From NCBI GenBank assembly GCA_020248665.1, contig JADCHE010000075.1, positions 1 to 57,295 on the forward strand: a DNA stretch of 57,295 bases, in the 5' to 3' direction. How positions within the stretch are numbered: the first letter of the stretch is position 1; each line of letters opens with the position of its first letter. The position numbers were made by a program, and so were the translations under genes. The stretch is from Burkholderiales bacterium. Its GTDB lineage: Bacteria > Pseudomonadota > Gammaproteobacteria > Burkholderiales > Burkholderiaceae_E. Positions 1-7,170 of this stretch are shown here, piece by piece. The notes under the pieces were generated by a model, which was not told the DNA's origin, did not search any database, and saw only the letters and a program-made list of their open reading frames with translations.

Positions 1-12
1 GAGTACCCCTCC

Positions 13-921
13 ATGCAACCCGAAGCCCCATCCACCCTGACTTACGCGAAGCCCTACCGCTTCGCCAAGGACCCCGACCGTGCCCTCCGGGAACGCCTCG
101 AAGTCGCCGAGCTACTCGACGCCCACCCGGATCCGAACGGCTACATCAAGGCACACCGCGAGGAGATCCTCGCCCTCGAACCCGTTCACGAAGCACGCGC
201 CCTCGTCCGTCACCCCCGTCTGTATCGGTCGATCCCGGACATCCTCGCGAACACACGGAAGCCCTGCACGGTCGACGGGTGCGGACAACTTCGCTACTTC
301 ACGAAGACTTACTGCGCGAGGCACGGACGCCGGGACGATGCGTATGGGGATCCGGTGCGGACCTCGGTGCGAGTCTCGAAGGAGATCGAAAAGGAGATCC
401 GTCGGTTCCTCGCGGCCAACGTCGAACACGCGGCGGTCGTCCAGTCTGCGGGCGCAGTGAATGCCTGGCTCCGTGATCCCTACGCGGGCTTGGGCAAGAA
501 GAAGTCCACGAAGGCCCTCGACAAGTACTTTCGCCACGTCCGAACGGCGAACCTGAAGCCCTCGGACGTACTGGTCGCGATCACCGGTCGACTCGTTCAC
601 GCCCTGCGGCACGAAGTCGCGCAGGACCCGCTGTACCAGATCGATGGCTCATGGACCCGTTACGGAGCCACGGAGATCGGTAAGGCCCTGCTCGGGATCC
701 TGCCCTACGGCAACGGCATCCTGCGCACAGGCTTCCTGAAGCGAAACATCGCCAAGGCAGTCCCTCCGCTCGTATGCATTGCGTGTCAGCGAATCGCGCA
801 GGGCGTCGAGGCGGAACGCAAGGCCGAGAAGCTCGCCCTGAAAGCCCCGGAGAAGTGGACCGCGTTCACTTCACCGAGTCTCGGGGTGGCTCTCGACGAG
901 GCCTTGGGAATCTCACCGTGA
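13..921 (+). CDS. Hypothetical element protein with HNH-like zinc motif
   Basis: A 302-residue protein of unknown function. Around residues 85-115 it has a Cys/His cluster (C85, C90, then YCARH and a YGDP ending). This resembles the zinc-binding stretch that precedes or accompanies HNH-type domains in many phage proteins. I do not see a clear HNH catalytic His-Asn-His set, so nuclease activity is not claimed. The C-terminal half contains a CxxC (CIAC) and a basic, alanine/lysine-rich segment. The ATG at 13 has little upstream sequence in the window, so a longer gene starting to the left cannot be excluded. Its stop codon overlaps the GTG start of the next gene, implying co-translation. Confidence 0.6.
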   Translation: MQPEAPSTLTYAKPYRFAKDPDRALRERLEVAELLDAHPDPNGYIKAHREEILALEPVHEARALVRHPRLYRSIPDILANTRKPCTVDGCGQLRYFTKTYCARHGRRDDAYGDPVRTSVRVSKEIEKEIRRFLAANVEHAAVVQSAGAVNAWLRDPYAGLGKKKSTKALDKYFRHVRTANLKPSDVLVAITGRLVHALRHEVAQDPLYQIDGSWTRYGATEIGKALLGILPYGNGILRTGFLKRNIAKAVPPLVCIACQRIAQGVEAERKAEKLALKAPEKWTAFTSPSLGVALDEALGISP

Positions 922-1199
922 CGACCTCGAAGAAGCCCTCCCCGTCTGTCCATGAGCTTCGCGAGAGGCTCCTCGCCCACGTCGATGAGTTCCTTTCGCT
1001 CCCGATCAGCGAACGGACCGCGACCGGCCTGAAGGCCTGCACGGACATCGTGGTCGCGATTGGCGAGGTCGTCGAGAAGCGGGCCGTCGATACGGCGCGT
1101 CGCTCGGTCTCTGTCTCGAAGCTCCCGTTCTCAGTCGATGAGGAAGGACGCGAGCTGCCCACCTCGTCCGGTCCCCGCATTCCCGGCATCGACCCGTAG
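918..1199 (+). CDS. Small hypothetical element protein
   Basis: A 93-residue protein read from a GTG start that overlaps the TGA of the preceding gene (GTGA at 918-921). I chose this start over an in-frame upstream one because the upstream extension would overlap the previous gene by about 150 bases. The N-terminal two thirds look helical, with alternating hydrophobic positions. The C-terminus is rich in Ser/Pro/Arg and probably disordered. No family is recognised. Its position in the overlapping plus-strand run suggests it is expressed with its neighbours. Confidence 0.5.
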   Translation: MTTSKKPSPSVHELRERLLAHVDEFLSLPISERTATGLKACTDIVVAIGEVVEKRAVDTARRSVSVSKLPFSVDEEGRELPTSSGPRIPGIDP

Positions 1200-1330
1200 C
1201 GGTCTTCGCTCCTGCCGCTCTCGGCGGCACTCCGTACCAACCATCCCCCGAGGACAGGTCCGCTCCCAAGCGGTCACCTGAGGCCCCTCATCGCTCTTTC
1301 GTTCATCAACCCCATCAAGGAACCCCAACC

Positions 1331-1699
1331 ATGACCAACCCCACGAACCCCTACCGCCCCGAAGACCACGCCCAGATCGAGCAAGTGGGCGGGCTGACTC
1401 GCGTGTCCTTCGGCAGTCACCAAGTCGAACAGGACACTGCGACTGCCCGTGCCCTCGAAGCGGCCGGCGATGCTCAGCCCGTCTCGAAGCCTCAGATGGT
1501 CCACCAGACCTACTTCGACGTGGCTCGCCCGGACGATCCGATCCTCGCCACAGCAAGAACCCCGGATGGGGCACCGTCGACCCGCTTCGAGGACCGTGAC
1601 ACCGTGGTCGTCGAGGGGATCTCCATGCAGATCCGGTCGGCAATCCAGTACGGCTACCTTCGCCGCACCGCCACGGGGGAACTGACCTCGGGAAAGTGA
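1331..1699 (+). CDS. Hypothetical element protein
   Basis: A 122-residue protein with an N-terminal segment rich in Asn, Pro and Thr, followed by a mixed polar body. No domain or catalytic motif is recognised, and there is no signal peptide or membrane segment. About 130 bases separate it from the preceding gene, so it may start a second transcription unit. A promoter is not obvious. Its TGA overlaps the ATG of the next gene by one base. Confidence 0.5.
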   Translation: MTNPTNPYRPEDHAQIEQVGGLTRVSFGSHQVEQDTATARALEAAGDAQPVSKPQMVHQTYFDVARPDDPILATARTPDGAPSTRFEDRDTVVVEGISMQIRSAIQYGYLRRTATGELTSGK

Positions 1700-2334
1700 T
1701 GCAGGGCGAGTCGGTACCCCAAGGGGATCGGCCCGCCCGCGACGCCAAACAACCGGAGCCTTCCGAACAGCTGGAGTCCGAGCAGACGCCCGAGCCGGAA
1801 CCCTTCACCTCGGCCGACGTTCTCCGTGAAGTACAGGCGGCCAACGCTGCCCTTGGGCCTCACGGATTGGAGCGCGTGGTTCAGGGAATCACTCGCGCCG
1901 CCCTCCAAGGCTCCGACGTGGACATCGAGTACCTCGCAGTCGAGTCTGGAGTGTCCGATGTCGAAGCGTTCTCGAAGCACGTTCACGCGGTATGGGACGC
2001 CCACGCGGACCAGCTGGAGGCCTACCTGGCTCGCGAAGTCCCCGGCGTGCCGGTCGAGGTCTTCGCTTCGATCGTCCAGAAGGCTGACCCGAACCGCTTC
2101 GCGAAGCTCGTCGAGAAACACCTGAGGACGCAGTCCCCGAAGGTATGGGCTGGCGAAGTGGCGAAGTTCAAGACCCTGACCGCGAAGCCGGCGGCCGTCT
2201 CGCAGGTTCGCGAGCAGACCGCCGAAGAGGCTCCCCGTCCTCGACAGTTGTCCGAGGGTGAGACGCAAGCGTTCCTCAGGGAAGCCATGGAGCGATTCAA
2301 GCGGGACAACATCCGACCCGCACGTCGGCGATGA
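1696..2334 (+). CDS. Hypothetical acidic/helical element protein
   Basis: A 212-residue protein. Residues 1-40 are rich in Glu, Pro and Gln and look disordered. The middle (about 45-150) is a run of amphipathic helices, and the tail is basic with an Arg-rich end. The start is either GTG at 1696 or the immediately following ATG at 1699; both overlap the stop of the gene before. The architecture (disordered acidic head, helical body, basic tail) is seen in scaffold-like or adaptor phage proteins. That is only a resemblance and no family assignment is made. The last codons overlap the start of the next gene in an ATGA. Confidence 0.5.
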   Translation: MMQGESVPQGDRPARDAKQPEPSEQLESEQTPEPEPFTSADVLREVQAANAALGPHGLERVVQGITRAALQGSDVDIEYLAVESGVSDVEAFSKHVHAVWDAHADQLEAYLAREVPGVPVEVFASIVQKADPNRFAKLVEKHLRTQSPKVWAGEVAKFKTLTAKPAAVSQVREQTAEEAPRPRQLSEGETQAFLREAMERFKRDNIRPARRR

Positions 2335-2723
2335 GCAACTTCCGCCGGATTGACGGGGACGCCTTGATGGCTCTCCGCTCGCGGCTGGTCGCGACCCTCG
2401 GTGCCTTCATGGCCGAGCCGACCCGCCCTGCCCGCCTCGCAGAGCTTCGCAGCGAGGCCGTCGCGTATCACGCAGCGGTCCTCGCGGGGGCCGTGCCGCG
2501 TGAAGGGCGGTCCCCTGCGTCTCGACAGTCCCTGTTCGCCGAGATCCTGCGAGCCGAGCTTGCCCTCGTCCTCGCGGGTGATCCGCCCGACGTGCTGATC
2601 GAACAGGCAGACCGGTACGTCGAGGAGGCCCGTACAGGCTCCATCGAACCTCCTCGCCCTCCGCTGATGAGCATCTCCCGTCCCTTCGCCACCTTCAACC
2701 ACCCACCGAAGGACTTCTCATGA
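2331..2723 (+). CDS. Hypothetical element protein
   Basis: A 130-residue protein, mostly alpha-helical by composition (Ala, Leu, Arg, Glu), with a proline-rich C-terminal tail of about 25 residues. It begins in an ATGA overlap with the preceding gene and ends in an ATGA overlap with the following one. Translation is therefore probably coupled on both sides. No known family, signal sequence or metal-binding motif is visible. Confidence 0.5.
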   Translation: MSNFRRIDGDALMALRSRLVATLGAFMAEPTRPARLAELRSEAVAYHAAVLAGAVPREGRSPASRQSLFAEILRAELALVLAGDPPDVLIEQADRYVEEARTGSIEPPRPPLMSISRPFATFNHPPKDFS

Positions 2724-3025
2724 CTCCCACCGTCCAAGACGGCGACTCGCGGGCGCTCGCCCCGCTGCACGCTGCCATCGAATCTCTTCGCAGGCAGCCC
2801 CGGACCCACTACTCCCTCCGTCACTTCGAGGAGGTGCTGGTGCGCTACATCGACAAGAAGGACGGCACCGTTGATCTCGAAGCTGCCCGCGCAGTCCTGT
2901 GCGATGCCGTTCCGAGTACCGCGCTCCCTGCTGCGTTCTTGGAGGCCACGCGCGTGACCTTGAAGAAGCTCGGTATCCGCGCCCGTCAGCCGGCTGCGTT
3001 CGACGATGACCACAGCCCCACGTAA
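2720..3025 (+). CDS. Small hypothetical element protein
   Basis: A 101-residue protein coupled to the gene before through an ATGA overlap at 2720-2723. The sequence is mixed helical with no cysteines in motif arrangement and no membrane segment. The final 20 bases overlap the start of the zinc-ribbon-like gene at 3006 in another frame. Function unknown. Confidence 0.5.
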   Translation: MTPTVQDGDSRALAPLHAAIESLRRQPRTHYSLRHFEEVLVRYIDKKDGTVDLEAARAVLCDAVPSTALPAAFLEATRVTLKKLGIRARQPAAFDDDHSPT

Positions 3026-3374
3026 GCCCGTCCTTGCGTGGCCGTGCAGAGCGTGTGGCCACCTGTGTGACTTCGAGAGCTTCGGGGCTTCCGAAGCCGA
3101 CCCGAACGTCCCCGCCGAGGTGTGCGGCGAGTGCCGCGAGATCGACCGCATGGGCACCGACAAGGCCCTACAAGCCTTCGCGGTCGATCAAGTCGGCCAC
3201 CTCCTGCGGGCGTGGCAGCGGAACAGGTTGCCTCCGCCCCTGCGCTACCCCTTCGGTCGTGAGACTCGTGCCCCCTCGCCGATACCTGATGGGTTCGATC
3301 CGAAGCCGAAAGGGTGGAACACCACGAAGCGTACCTCCGCTACCTCAACCACAACCCGAAAGTCCCCCTCATGA
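3006..3374 (+). CDS. Hypothetical protein with putative zinc ribbon
   Basis: A 122-residue protein whose first 45 residues contain two cysteine pairs, CRAC and CGEC, with a further Cys just after the first pair. This spacing is compatible with a small zinc ribbon. Downstream is a helical stretch followed by a basic, Ser/Thr-rich tail. Such modules bind DNA, RNA or protein; which applies here cannot be told. The gene overlaps its upstream neighbour by 20 bases and its stop overlaps the ATG of a 40-residue gene at 3371. Confidence 0.5.
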   Translation: MTTAPRKPVLAWPCRACGHLCDFESFGASEADPNVPAEVCGECREIDRMGTDKALQAFAVDQVGHLLRAWQRNRLPPPLRYPFGRETRAPSPIPDGFDPKPKGWNTTKRTSATSTTTRKSPS

Positions 3375-3493
3375 ACCTTCTCGTCTCCCGAGTGGCCTAC
3401 GCCCCGACCGTCGAGTTCCCGCTCGGTGTCTTCACGGCCTGCGTGTGGCCGGCACTCGCCCCAATCGTTTCCTTCGTCGTCCCGCTCCGATGA
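3371..3493 (+). CDS. 40-residue doubly overlapped small protein
   Basis: A small open frame of 40 residues, beginning MNLLVSRVAYAP and ending FVVPLR. Its ATG overlaps the previous TGA (ATGA at 3371-3374) and its own TGA overlaps the next ATG (ATGA at 3490-3493). Two exact 4-base overlaps on both sides make chance unlikely and suggest translational coupling. The second half is hydrophobic (Val, Phe, Pro, Ala, Trp) and could form one short membrane or surface helix. No homologue is recognised. Confidence 0.5.
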   Translation: MNLLVSRVAYAPTVEFPLGVFTACVWPALAPIVSFVVPLR

Positions 3494-3900
3494 TCTCGCT
3501 CTCGAAGCTGTTTCGCCGTCCCCCGAAGCCTGTCGAACCCGATGGCGAGGTCGCCGGCCCGCCGGAACCCGCCGAAGAATCGCCGCTCATGCTCGATCCT
3601 TCTGAGCGGACCATCCTCCTGACCGTCGGAGAGGACCTCGCGGGCAAGACGCGGCTTCCCGTGCCTCAACTCCCGGACTCGGTGTACTGGGACCTGGCGG
3701 GCTTGCACGTCGTCACGCCAGAAGGCAGACGACGGTACGGCCACTTCAGGGTCATCCCATACGCGGACGTGCCTTCGGTCGATGTGAGCATGAAGGACGC
3801 ATGCCCGCCGAAGGCCAACGAGTTCGTATGCTTCACATTCCGAAGGATTCCTGAAGGTGCGGTGTCGTTGGATGTGACGCGGCGGATCGATGTGCAGTAG
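3490..3900 (+). CDS. Hypothetical element protein
   Basis: A 136-residue protein starting at an ATG that overlaps the stop of the 40-residue gene. The first 15 residues are basic (LFRRPP), followed by an acidic, proline-rich linker. The rest is a compact beta-rich body with conserved-looking aromatic positions (VYWDL, GHFRVIPY). I recognise no family. A long in-frame extension upstream was rejected because it would overlap two coupled genes. Confidence 0.5.
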   Translation: MISLSKLFRRPPKPVEPDGEVAGPPEPAEESPLMLDPSERTILLTVGEDLAGKTRLPVPQLPDSVYWDLAGLHVVTPEGRRRYGHFRVIPYADVPSVDVSMKDACPPKANEFVCFTFRRIPEGAVSLDVTRRIDVQ

Positions 3901-3905
3901 CGGCC

Positions 3906-4151
3906 ATGAGAGACCCCGCAGCGTTCCCCGCTGACCCCGTGCCGCTCGCGAAGGCCCGCACCACACTCGATCAGATCACCGATCCGGTCCTCGTCCGGTG
4001 CCTTCAGGCCCTCTACTCCGACAAGCTCCCGCGCGAACGACTGACCGAGTTCGACCTCGGCCGACTCGCTGGGCAGCAGGACGTGGTCGACCTCCTGTAC
4101 GACATTGCGGCGCGTCAGTACGCGTCGATGATCAGCGCCGGCAGGAAGTAG
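3906..4151 (+). CDS. Small hypothetical element protein
   Basis: An 81-residue, probably all-helical protein placed 5 bases after the preceding gene, so almost certainly in the same transcription unit. Its body contains the hydrophobic heptad-like stretch LVRCLQALYSDKL. It may be a small DNA-binding or oligomerising protein, but no helix-turn-helix can be assigned with confidence. It is the last clear gene of the overlapping plus-strand cassette. Confidence 0.45.
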   Translation: MRDPAAFPADPVPLAKARTTLDQITDPVLVRCLQALYSDKLPRERLTEFDLGRLAGQQDVVDLLYDIAARQYASMISAGRK

Positions 4152-4758
4152 CCGTCCACAGGTTCCCCGTTCCCCCCGCTGCGGCACCGCTCATGGTCGC
4201 AGCAGGGTTGGCCCTCCTCGTCCCTCGCCGGGATCAAGGGGGCCTCTTTTTCGTCGAGGGCTGAAGGGGTCCCGCATGGAGCCGCTCTGGGACGCTCGGG
4301 CCACGTCAGGTCATCCGAGGGGGCGGGAAGGCCGGCGAGCCGGACCCCTTCAAGGCGCGGCTTCGCACCGCTCAGGCCCCCGCCCACCTTCCGCGATCAG
4401 ACGGACCCGATCCACCAATCTCGGCGGCCGATCTTCAGGTACAGGGACCAACGGCCGAGTTCGATGTGGAGGACGTTGGTGAGCTTAAGGGTGACGAGCA
4501 TGGTGCGACGCTCCGTGCGGGTTGGGTGGAGTCGCGACCGTAGGGGTGCCGCTCGGGGCCGTCGAGGGGGTCAGTGTGGCTCGGAAGGCTTGACCCTTGC
4601 GCGGCCGGAAAATGATCCAAGAAGGCGGCCCCGCGTGACCGTGCGGTGACGAGCGGGACCCTTCCCCTCCCGCACCGGAGACGTTCCACTTCTTGCTTGC
4701 TCACGGACCGGCACCCTGCGCTACCGTGACGACTTCCACTCCGCCCGAGGTGCGCTCC
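4152..4758. other. Gap in the element with no clear gene
   Basis: About 600 bases with no convincing plus-strand gene. The minus strand holds a 34-residue frame (4397-4501, listed separately). It also has a 90-residue GTG-initiated frame (4115-4387) whose putative ribosome site touches the start codon and which overlaps the end of the gene at 3906; I did not accept it. A G-rich run followed by a T tract near 4238-4252 has no matching stem, so no terminator is called. The right part probably holds the promoter for the gene at 4759. Confidence 0.4.
4397..4501 (-). CDS. Possible 34-residue minus-strand peptide
   Basis: A short frame encoding 34 residues (starting MLVTLKLTNV, ending RRDWWIGSV). 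It has alternating hydrophobic and polar residues and several aromatics, as expected for a small beta-hairpin fold. A CGGAG element lies about 10 bases upstream of the ATG. It runs against the surrounding plus-strand genes. The protein-like composition is the only support and this could be chance. Confidence 0.25.
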   Translation of the reverse strand: MLVTLKLTNVLHIELGRWSLYLKIGRRDWWIGSV

Positions 4759-5085
4759 ATGACCTCCACGACTCCCGAGGACCCCTCGCCGGCCGGCACG
4801 GTCACCTTGCTCGACCGGCTCGTCGCGCTCGGATTCACCAACTCGGCTTTTCGGCGTCTCCACCACCTTCAACGGAAGGCAGGCATCACGGCGCACCGGT
4901 CCTACTGCATGGGGCTTGCGGAGCGCGGGGCCGAGTTCAGGACCCACACGAACATCGAAGTCCACCGGCGGCTCGAAGTCGTCCTTGGGGCCTACCTCGG
5001 CGGCGCGTTCAAATCGCGCTCGCCCGCGTTGTGGGAGGCCCTTGCAGGAGCGGCGGTCGTGGAAGTTCCGTTCGTGAGGGTCTGA
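4759..5085 (+). CDS. Hypothetical element protein
   Basis: A 108-residue protein read from the ATG at 4759; an in-frame upstream start at 4693 is possible but adds an uncharacteristic segment. The body has helical stretches (LLDRLVALGFTNSAFRRL) and a tail ending in VEVPFVRV. No family is recognised. The gene converges on the integrase gene, with 17 bases between the two stop codons. Confidence 0.45.
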   Translation: MTSTTPEDPSPAGTVTLLDRLVALGFTNSAFRRLHHLQRKAGITAHRSYCMGLAERGAEFRTHTNIEVHRRLEVVLGAYLGGAFKSRSPALWEALAGAAVVEVPFVRV

Positions 5086-5102
5086 GGCACATCCCGGCTG
5101 GC

Positions 5103-6704
5103 CTACTTCGCCTTGATCTTCGAGAGATCGACCGAAGGAAAACGCACGCGCTGCATGGCCTCATTGAGCGTAGACAGCGAAGGGCCGGTTCCGTAAGTGC
5201 CGCCCACGTTCGTCGGTGCGTGGCCCGTCAGACGGTCGTGGATCTCGATGGAGATGCTGGCGTCCCGGCAGGCGTCCTTGAAGGTGTGGCGGAACGAGTA
5301 GAACACGCGACGCTTGTCCGTGATGCCGACCGACATGCCTCGAAGATAGCGGCCGAACCACTTGCCGAAGTTCTTCGCACGATCCCCATCTGGCGTGGGA
5401 ACGAGATCCGGAAAGAGGTACTGCTTGCCCTGCTTCTTCAGGCCATCCCGGTACTTCAGCAATCCCAGCGCGACCAAGTCCCCATGGACTGGCACTCGCC
5501 GCCGGGACGAGGCGGTCTTCATCGATTGACCATCTTCAAGGTCCCACAGCAGCAGGAACGGGACCCCGTCCTCCTCCTGCACATCCGCGACCTGAAGCTG
5601 GGCAAGCTCACCCGGCCGCGCTCCTGTGTACATCGAGAGGAGTGGGATCCAGAAGGCGGCCTCTCCGGCCCCTGCCTTGGGCCGCTCGCCCGTTGTATGG
5701 ACTGGACCCGAGAAGATCGCCTGAAGGTGATCCCGCGTGAACGGGAGCCGCTCCTCCTTCTGTACCTTCGAGGCACCCACGACGACCTTCGCTGCCACGT
5801 TTGCGGGGACGATGTCGTTCCGCTCGGCATAGGACAGGATCGTCTTGATGAACGACAACCGCTTCTTGATCGACGCCGGGGCGAGCGGACGCTCCTTCCG
5901 GGCCAAGAGGGCGTCCTTGTAGGCAACGACGTCGGCCTTGGTCACATCGGTGATCCGCTTGGCACCGCCGGTCGCCTTCTCGAACTCCTTCAGGACCAAG
6001 CGGGCCTCGTCGGCGGTCTTGTTCTTCGGACGATGCTCGGCTGCCCATTTCTCCAGAACTGTGGCCATCGTCTCCCCGCTCACGACCCGCTTCGGCCGCT
6101 CGGTAGGCTTGGGCGTCGGGATGTCCTCGCCCTCGTCCCGCGCGTTCATCAGCCGGGTAGCTTCGAGGGCCAGCTTGGCGAACTCGCGGGCGACGGTACT
6201 GAACCCCTCGGAGCCGATCGGGATGTCGAAGTCGCGCCCGCGAAGCTGGTCGCCGAGCGCGTTGGCGATGCCGTCACCGACGATGCCGCGTGCGAGGACG
6301 TTCCGGGCCTCTGCTTCAAGCTCGGCAGCAAGCTTCCGGTGGGCCTCGAAGCCTTCGTCGTCGGCCAGCATCCCGCCGGCTCGGGCCTCCTCGTCCGCTC
6401 CAAGCATCCTCGACAGGATCTCGGAGGCCATGACCCGAACCTCTTCAGGCGGGACAGTGATCATCAGCCGCGTGCCGGTCTTGCGAACCCGGTCGAACTC
6501 GTCGTCCAAGTCGGCCCACCGACGCAGAGCTTCTCGGTAGGCCTCGGACTGGATGGGCGGGAGAGCGGACTCGATCTTCCCTGCCTTGGCCTCTGGGTAG
6601 GCCTTCAGGAGATCGGTGGGGATGCGACGCTGGAAGTAGTACGTCGTGCCGTGCTTCCGACGTGCGACGCGCACGCCCGCAGGCTTCTTCGCCATGTCTG
6701 CCAT
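5103..6704 (-). CDS. int: Tyrosine recombinase / integrase
   Basis: A 533-residue site-specific tyrosine recombinase that would catalyse insertion and excision of the element. The N-terminus has an arm domain of the kind found in phage integrases (YYFQRRIPTDL). A core-binding SAM-like domain follows (about 225-320) and then the catalytic domain. The catalytic residues are visible: Arg363 in TGARPGEL, a Lys in MKTASSRRR, the SFRHTFKDACR box, a His in TGHAP and the nucleophile Tyr504 in GGTYGTG. All are intact, so the enzyme should be active. I chose the ATG at 6704 (MADMAKK); a slightly later ATG at 6695 is better spaced from the GGAG, and a longer frame to 6788 exists. The gene points away from the adjacent tRNA-Glu 3' end, the classic island arrangement. 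Confidence 0.92.
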   Translation of the reverse strand: MADMAKKPAGVRVARRKHGTTYYFQRRIPTDLLKAYPEAKAGKIESALPPIQSEAYREALRRWADLDDEFDRVRKTGTRLMITVPPEEVRVMASEILSRMLGADEEARAGGMLADDEGFEAHRKLAAELEAEARNVLARGIVGDGIANALGDQLRGRDFDIPIGSEGFSTVAREFAKLALEATRLMNARDEGEDIPTPKPTERPKRVVSGETMATVLEKWAAEHRPKNKTADEARLVLKEFEKATGGAKRITDVTKADVVAYKDALLARKERPLAPASIKKRLSFIKTILSYAERNDIVPANVAAKVVVGASKVQKEERLPFTRDHLQAIFSGPVHTTGERPKAGAGEAAFWIPLLSMYTGARPGELAQLQVADVQEEDGVPFLLLWDLEDGQSMKTASSRRRVPVHGDLVALGLLKYRDGLKKQGKQYLFPDLVPTPDGDRAKNFGKWFGRYLRGMSVGITDKRRVFYSFRHTFKDACRDASISIEIHDRLTGHAPTNVGGTYGTGPSLSTLNEAMQRVRFPSVDLSKIKAK

Positions 6705-6828
6705 GCTCCGGATGGTAGCGACCGGAACGGCACGGAGACAGGGAATGTATCCGCGAAGTATCCGGACTGGCCGTCCGGGAACCCGCATGGATAGGGAATC
6801 TTCGGTGAATCAGTCACTTGGGTGTGAC

Positions 6829-6904
6829 TGGCGTCCCGTAGGGGATTCGAACCCCTGTAACTACCGTGAAAGGGTAGTGTCCTAGGCCTCTAGACGAACG
6901 GGAC
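6829..6904 (-). tRNA. tRNA-Glu (UUC)
   Basis: A 76-base cloverleaf on the minus strand. The acceptor arms GTCCCGT and ACGGGAC pair fully, the anticodon loop reads CTTTCAC with anticodon TTC, the T-arm has GGTTCGAATCC, and the 3' CCA is encoded. The 3' end faces the integrase, making it the likely attachment site of the left-hand element. Confidence 0.97.
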
Positions 6905-6958
6905 GAGGCTTGATGCGGATGGTGCGACCGGATGCTGCGGGGTGCTGCTTCGTTCCGT

Positions 6959-7034
<76 letters not shown>

Positions 7035-7170
7035 GACGAAGCCCACCATTATAGCGACGGGTCGGACGCCCTGCAAGTCGAGGCCGGGTGGGCCGAGGCG
7101 TGCAGCGAACGCCGAGCGTGTACTGTACTCGATTCCGCGACCGCTTCCGTGGCGCCGCCGCTGCCGGCCG

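Larger units (their letters stand above)
1..6828. mobile_element. Right end of a tRNA-Glu-integrated genomic element
   Basis: This stretch has a tyrosine integrase at its right edge, abutting the 3' end of a tRNA-Glu gene. To the left lies a run of small plus-strand genes with no recognisable housekeeping function and many 4-base start/stop overlaps. Bases here look less GC-rich than the flanking chromosome (one sampled 60-base line is 60% GC). Islands and phage satellites typically insert at tRNA 3' ends with the integrase next to the tRNA. The left end is outside the window: I found no second copy of the tRNA 3' sequence in bases 1-6828. Whether this is a prophage, satellite, integrative plasmid or integrative conjugative element cannot be decided, because no capsid, terminase, replication or conjugation gene is visible. 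Confidence 0.75.

Noticed and set aside
4115-4387. A 90-residue minus-strand gene
   Set aside because: Its GTG start touches the putative ribosome site and it overlaps the end of the gene at 3906; composition is not convincing.
5256-5267. A copy of the tRNA-Glu 3' sequence (CTGGCGTCCCGG) as a possible left attachment site
   Set aside because: Only about ten bases match, it lies inside the integrase coding sequence, and the T-arm is not repeated.
5031-6794. A 587-codon plus-strand frame opposite the integrase
   Set aside because: The integrase on the other strand has all catalytic residues; this frame is its mirror.
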